A stretch of 58,000 nucleotides of DNA. It comes from Cryptomeria japonica. Taxonomy: Eukaryota > Streptophyta > Pinopsida > Cupressales > Cupressaceae. Both the position numbers and the translations under genes were made by a program. This document shows positions 52,880 through 58,000 of this stretch, in pieces (the stretch's first letter is position 1; each line of letters starts with the position of its first letter). The stretch is from positions 338,430,793 to 338,488,792 of the forward strand of contig NC_081408.1 of NCBI RefSeq assembly GCF_030272615.1. The letters run 5' to 3'. The notes under the pieces were generated by a model that saw only the letters and a list, made by a program, of their open reading frames with translations, had not been told where the DNA came from and made no database searches.

Positions 52880-53681
52880 TGTTAGGATTCCCAAAGATAC
52901 TGAGAGGGGGCGGTGAATCAATGTCTAACCGGTTATAAGATTTTCTTAACTTAAAACATGTAAAGCATATCAATACTGTATATCGGTAAACAAGAAATAA
53001 TGCAATAAATAGAGATAACAGAAACCACATGAAAAACACACCATAACACAGTATTTTAATGAGGAAACCCGATGTGGGAAAAACCTCGGTGGGATTTGTG
53101 ACTCACAATATTCACTTACTGGCCAATAAGAGAATATTACTGCTACAAGAGGGGCCTGCACATGTTGGAAGGCCAAGTGCCTAGAGCTCACTGCTCAATT
53201 ACAAAATGGGAAGTCTCACTGACTTACAAAAATGGATTATATAAATCCAATGTCTTGTACTGCTTCAAAATAGCATCTACTATGCCAGATCCAGTACCGG
53301 TTTAAGCTCTGCTTTATACATAAACCCTTAACCTATAATTCGCATAATAGGTCTACCTTATTTCACCTATCTTCTTCCTTACTTTTTTATCATTAAAATG
53401 TTCTACAATGATCTCTTATATATATTAGTCATTTTACAACTTGCCAAGTCGGCTTACAATGATTTTACAATAATTTATAAAATATATCATAAACAAAATT
53501 CATGTCGGCTTCTGTGCCAGTATACTTCCTTTCACTGCCAGTGGTCTGTGTGTCAGTGTAGAGTCTGACCTTGCTGGTGCCAGTAAATTGTCTTGTCGAT
53601 GTCATAGGATTGTAAGGTTGCCATCAATGACAAAACCTTCAATCACCTATAGTATCTCATTGGAGTTTGCATTTGCCAACA
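52880..53681 (-). repeat. Element E 3' LTR
   Basis: 802 bp, homologous throughout to the B LTRs, including the GAGAGGGGGCGGTGAATCA tract (about 52903-52920) and the TTTATATAA TATA candidate on minus (about 53234-53247). Confidence 0.92.
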
Positions 53682-53905
53682 ATCTCCCCCTTTGGCATTT
53701 ATGGCAACACTCATGAGAAAAATCCAAACATTGTCATCCAAAAAGAATCTGCCAGAATTGTCTTGCCAAAAATTGTGTACCAAAATAATATGTGCTCCCC
53801 CTAAGCCGATGAGCCATTTGCTGATTATTTTTATCATACCACTACTCCCCCTTTGGCATCAATGACAAAGGTTGTCAAAGTGTCAATTGAGTGTGGTTTC
53901 CAGCT
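53682..53905 (-). other. Element E 3' untranslated region with two polypurine tracts
   Basis: On minus, CCAAAGGGGGAGATTG abuts the LTR (53682-53697) and GATGCCAAAGGGGGAGTAG lies at about 53844-53862, the same spacing as in B. Confidence 0.85.
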
Positions 53906-56900
53906 TTATCCTTGTAACCGGTTGGTTACAATCTGAAAAAGATCTGCCAGTACCAGATTCAAGCTCTTAATGAACTGTTTGCTATCTTTTAATGCGGCCT
54001 CTATCCTCTGAATTGTATCGGTGAGGTGTTGCATTTGCTCTGTCGATGTTTTTTGTCCTTGAATTAAAGCATCATATATTTCTTTTCTTAAGGAGGCGAG
54101 GTAGTCCAATTTTGGATTTAGTCTCCATTTTAGATCTTTAGCCTTTCCTTTTATTCTCTCCTTTTCTCTTTCCAACTTTAGAAGTTCCTCCTCGAAACCT
54201 GTTGTTTTCTGCTCAAAAACTGATAATGGTTCAGATGAATTAAAGAAATTATTAGCTAGTTGATTTATTTCTTCCTGTATCTTGCTGATCTTCCAGTCTA
54301 TATCTACTGTCAAAAAGTTAGTTTTACATGTATCTCTGTACAAGGTTTTAAATTCCTTCAATGTACTACATAGTTCCGGTAAAAGAGTGTCAAATTGTCT
54401 TGTATACTTCTTTATTTCTTCTTCAAAGAATTTGTGTTTTTCCTTCTCTAGTCTCTCCTTGAATGCTTCCTCTTTTATTTATTCAACTGTCACAGTGTTG
54501 TCAGTAATATACTTAGACAATGTGTAAAGTTGATTCAAAGAATCTTTATTATCTACATTGCACTTAGGTGCTATCATTTTCAAAATTGGAATCGTGTCAT
54601 CAATTGATTTGTATGCTTGTGAACTACACTCTGTTATCTTCTTGATAGAATCCAAAAGAACTTCTGTCACATTTGTTGATTTGAAATTTGCAGTGGAAGA
54701 ACCAACAATCTGTATTCTGTCGGTGGGAGCAATTTATTTGCTTGTGGTGACCTCTGGTAGGTCAGTTTGTGTTTGCATTTCTTTAAACAAAGGTTTAGAT
54801 TGCTCAGCTGTTGCCGGTGGCACTGTCTCTGCATGAACCTGTTGTTGTGAGGGAGCATGTTGCTTTGCCTGTTTCTTAGTGTTATCACCTGTCGGTTTAC
54901 CTTCTATGCTATCTGTTACCGGTGGCTCATTTTCCACATCTGTTTTCCCTGTTGAATCCTTATCTACCACAATATTGACTTTTTGAGTGTCAATGTTCAT
55001 TGTATATAACACCTCAGAATCAGGATTTGTGTCCTCATGTGGTATGTCCATACTCTCACTAGCCAGTTGATTGTCAGTGGTAACTACCGATGGAGTATCT
55101 AGAGGTGGTGGGGATAAGTTATCTGTTATTTTTATGTTGGGTGGACCACCAACCTTACCTTTTCCCTTATCCTTATCTTTTTGGTATACTTTGATGGGTT
55201 TAGGATTTCGATATTCTTCCCGCTTTTCCTTCTCTACAAGGAATATGTCCCATGCATTAGTTGTTTCCTCTGCAACCTCATTCATTCTACCAACCATAAG
55301 TGCTACATGCCCGTGTGTAGTTGAAAATACTGACCGGTTAGCCTCAGAGATCAATTTATCTATCTCATCAGGTGAGTTGATAGGATGTACAGCAAGTAGT
55401 TTTTCAATTTTTATTTTCTTATCAAGCTCTACAATAGCTTACCTTCTAGCTTCAAGTCTTTTGAACAGTTCTGCCGGTAATTCATCCGTAACTTGCATCA
55501 AAAATTTCTTGTAAATATCCAATTGTAGGATTACATTGTTTTCAACTTTTTCCTTGTCATCAGTTGAGAATGAGTCATATAATTTGCTAATGTTTTTCAG
55601 CTTTCCATCCTCTGTTATTTCATTGAGAAGTTTGTCAATTGGAGCAATGGTTTGTTGAGTCTTCTTCTTGGGGGTTAACTTCTTCTTTGGAGTTAATTTC
55701 CTAGCTGTGGGCCTTACTGCTTGTTGTTTCTGTCTGGTTCTTCTAGGAGAAGGTGTAGATACCAGTGAAGGTTTCCTTTTTCTCACAACTCTTTTGAATG
55801 CAGCTAGTATATCACTTTTCGAAGAATTTCCAATTGGTGAAAGGTGAGTTTTGGTTGAAGTTCTTCTAACTCATCTTCAATAATACCAGTTTGTTTGAGT
55901 ACATCATCCTTAATAGCTTTTGCTTGCCTGGATCCTCTTCTAACTATTGCTTAAATCTTCTTAACCCTTTTCTTTGATTGAATTTGGTTTTCAATAGTCT
56001 CAGCACTGCCAAATACCTCTTCTCTAGGTTCCTTAGGTGCTTCTAGGAGGGCTTTTGCATATGTTTCTATTATATGGTCATCAATTTCATACCCCATTTC
56101 AGTAACCCAAATGGTTCTTGGGATAACTGCCCCCATCCAAATTTCATCCTTCTTTATAACAAAACAAATTTCATCCATATACTTGTTTACAATTTCTTGT
56201 GACAATCTGACTTTGGTCTTCATCTGGGCCTTCAATGCCTGAAAATACTCATCTATGTTCTTTTCTCTATTCTCTCCCATGATGTTTAGTAAATCTGACA
56301 ACTATTTGCCTACCGGTATATCAAAACCAAGATTTTTGTTACCGATTCCGGGTACTTGTTTGGTTATGTGTAGCATTAGACAAACAAGTAGGTTTCCAAA
56401 TCTGAATGTCCCCTTTTTGTCTTTCTTAATCTTTCCCAAACTATCAATTAGTTCATCTTTAAGCCATTCGCACACATCTATTTTTGTATTATTATTAACC
56501 ATGCCATAGGCACTCTTAATGCATAGGCTAGAGACTGAGTTTAACCTATTTGCATGTGTGGTTTTGTAACCTAAGATCATACTGATGAATCTGACATTGA
56601 TATTTGTTACATCATTTACCCTTAAAGATCTCTTGTCAGATGTCTCACTGGTTAGGTTAATCACTAGGTCATTTAAGACTTTCTTTGTTTTATCAGGTCT
56701 GTTATCGGTGGAGGGTAATCCTATCACAACTTTTACTACTTCTTTTGTGATTTTGTAAACTGAGTCCAACCAGAAGAATGCGTCATCTACCCTGCTTAGT
56801 ACTATCCTTATAACATCCTTAGGAAAATCCGGGATACTGAGAATTTCAGTGAAACCTAGGGTTTCCACTATCTTGTGTTTAGGTTTGATATTGTCGGATT

Positions 56901-57144
56901 CATCACAAATTTTAGTTTTATACATACTCTTGATTTCCTCATCACCTAATTCTTCTATATGACAGTGAATATACAATCTAGGGTCTTCAGCAAAAACTAC
57001 TCCCTTGGGGATTTGAGAAAATGCACCAATATTATCATCTTTCTTGGCAATCTTAGGAACTAACTGGAATACGGGTCTAGGGCGTTTGATTACTTCAACA
57101 ATAGTGGGATTTGCAATGAATTCAGGAACAGATGAAGAAGCCAT
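53906..57144 (-). pseudogene. Element E ORF2: conserved, unassigned protein in place of pol (full-length layout)
   Basis: ATG at 57144 (MASSSVPEFIANPTIVEV) to a stop at 53906, about 1,080 codons. One frameshift lies near 55850. Stops include a TAG at 56302-56304, a TAA near 55957, a TAA near 55440 and a TAA near 54730. N-terminal about 190 residues, absent from B, include FAEDPRLYIHCHIEELGDEE and DAFFWLDSVYKITKEVVKVV. Then follow the parts seen in B: YKTTHANRLNSVSSLCIKSA, FRFGNLLVCLMLHITKQ, PRTIWVTEMGYEIDDHIIE, a basic P/S/K linker, an acidic linker, and a coiled coil ending SLNLVLADLFQI. No transmembrane segment or catalytic motif is evident. The WLDSVYKITKE region vaguely recalls plant-transposon-associated or env-like domains; I do not assign it. 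Confidence 0.75.
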
Positions 57145-57396
57145 GGATATAAATACCTTTATTTGCCTTAGGATTGATTGCTTGATGAATTGCTTCACTT
57201 CTTTGCTTGAAATGAAAATGGAGCCAAAACACTGTTTTATAATGTTAATTTTGTCAACCACCACATTTAATGCTTGCTGGTTAAGTAATGACTTAACTTA
57301 TCTGCCAGTATAGAAGTAATTTCAACTTCTCACCATCAACCGAGGGAATAATAGCATGTTTCACATTTGATTGCCAAACCCTCAAAGGAATTTTCT
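57145..57396. other. Element E ORF1-ORF2 spacer
   Basis: About 250 bp; several stops in every frame. The minus frame upstream of the ORF2 ATG is open for a further 40 codons, but its composition differs, so the MASSS start is preferred. Confidence 0.6.
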
Positions 57397-58000
57397 TCAG
57401 TTAGATGAAGAATCTCCTGCCGGTGGAGTGTTACTTTATTCTGTCGGTGGAGGAGTATTCCTATCACCATTTAGATCTGACTTTCTGATCCATTGTTTTG
57501 AGAATTCTTGCTTTACCTCTTCAACCTTCTCTTTACCCTTCAAACTAGCACCATTGTTACTTGCCGGTGATGCCTTACTTCTGCAAACTTTTGCAATATG
57601 TCCAATCTTGTTACAAGCATAACAGGGTCACATTGTTTTTCTGAATAGCTTTCCCATATCCTATGCCGGTTTGTGTTTTGTATTGATTAGATAAGTGTCC
57701 AAATCTTCCACAAACATAACATCTTACATTCATTTTGTAATTTTTTGAATTATGACCAATTTTGTTGCATTTGGAACATTGACCGGTGGGTGTATTAGTG
57801 CTCTGATAATTTCTAGATCTACATTGATTTTCTCTATGACCATATTTGTTACAGTTAAAGAATTTGCCATTAAATTTATAAGCAGTAGGTTGTCTTACCG
57901 GTTTGCTATGATCATGTGTGTTTGCAGTACCGAAGCTTTCACCAGCTTCAAAGCCAAGGCCACAAGTGTCACCATTAGGTTTCTGATTCTTCAACAAGTC
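57397..58000 (-). pseudogene. Element E ORF1: gag-like zinc-knuckle part (incomplete at window end)
   Basis: The minus frame from 57997 shows an FNCNKYGHRENQC knuckle whose first Cys is Phe. Next comes CSKCNKIGHNSKNY, then CYVCGRFGHLSNQY; in both the last Cys has become Tyr. After a frame change a fourth knuckle, CNKIGHIAKVC, can be read near 57620-57585. The tail VEEVKQEFSKQWIRKSDLNG with a TPPP segment ends near 57397. The coiled-coil part seen in B should lie right of the window. Confidence 0.7.

Larger units (their letters stand above)
52880..58000 (-). mobile_element. Element E: non-autonomous B-type element (minus strand), cut by window end
   Basis: Left LTR 52880-53681 (TGTTAGG...CCAACA), two polypurine tracts, ORF2 (57144-53906) and the zinc-knuckle part of ORF1 (from 57397 rightwards), all as in element B but clearly diverged. 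No pol domain. The 5' LTR and primer site lie beyond 58000. E preserves the N-terminal part of ORF2 that B has lost. Confidence 0.9.

Noticed and set aside
1-58000. tRNA, rRNA or organellar inserts
   Set aside because: No cloverleaf-type box A/box B pair, rRNA core sequence or plastid gene was recognised on either strand. The tRNA-like matches are the primer-binding sites only.

Overview
This window looks like intergenic DNA from a land plant with a large, repeat-filled genome. A gymnosperm such as a conifer is my best guess. The reasons are deep nesting of LTR retrotransposons, long AT-rich non-coding leaders, gag-only Ty3/gypsy elements and extensive CG-to-TA decay. The species itself cannot be read from the sequence. 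I see no host protein-coding gene, rRNA, tRNA or CRISPR array. Nearly every base belongs to a mobile element.

Layout. (1) Positions 1-23679 are a nest. Element C (+ strand, only its 3' part in the window, 21400-23679) was split by gypsy-like element Z (minus strand, 1-21399, left end outside the window). Z was then hit by two copia-type elements: A (6455-13967, target duplication AGACC) in its leader, and B (14878-20886, target duplication CATTG) in its LTR. (2) 23680-24456 is unassigned flank. (3) 24457-36279 is D, an 11.8-kb DNA transposon. It has imperfect ~40-bp terminal inverted repeats and clustered GTTCGAGCGAAC-type subterminal sites. It carries a five-exon transposase-like gene on + (25609-29682), a second, stop-ridden gene on minus (31995-33939), four ~480-bp tandem repeats and an array of palindromes. 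(4) 36369 to about 51006 is F, a gypsy-like gag/protease-only element on +. Its 3' LTR is split by G, a nearly complete copia element (42664-50228, target duplication CTTGT). (5) 51193-52609 is H, a solo-LTR-like copia remnant flanked by a ~95-bp direct duplication. (6) 52880-58000 is E, a minus-strand relative of B cut off by the window end.

How the parts fit. Only A and G encode integrase and reverse transcriptase, and both are broken. B, C and E share LTR type, tRNA-Met primer site (seen in B), polypurine tracts and a gag-like zinc-knuckle ORF (seen in B and E). In place of pol they carry a long conserved ORF (about 1,080 codons in E) that I cannot assign. They look like non-autonomous passengers of the copia machinery. 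Z and F look like gag-only passengers of an absent gypsy machinery. The copia elements carry two or three copies of the AAAGGGGGA polypurine motif before the 3' LTR, a feature described for the Sirevirus (SIRE/Maximus) lineage.

The two best candidates for something undescribed are D, whose transposase has a recognisable acidic-triad layout but no superfamily I can name with confidence, and the pol-less B/C/E family with its conserved ORF2.
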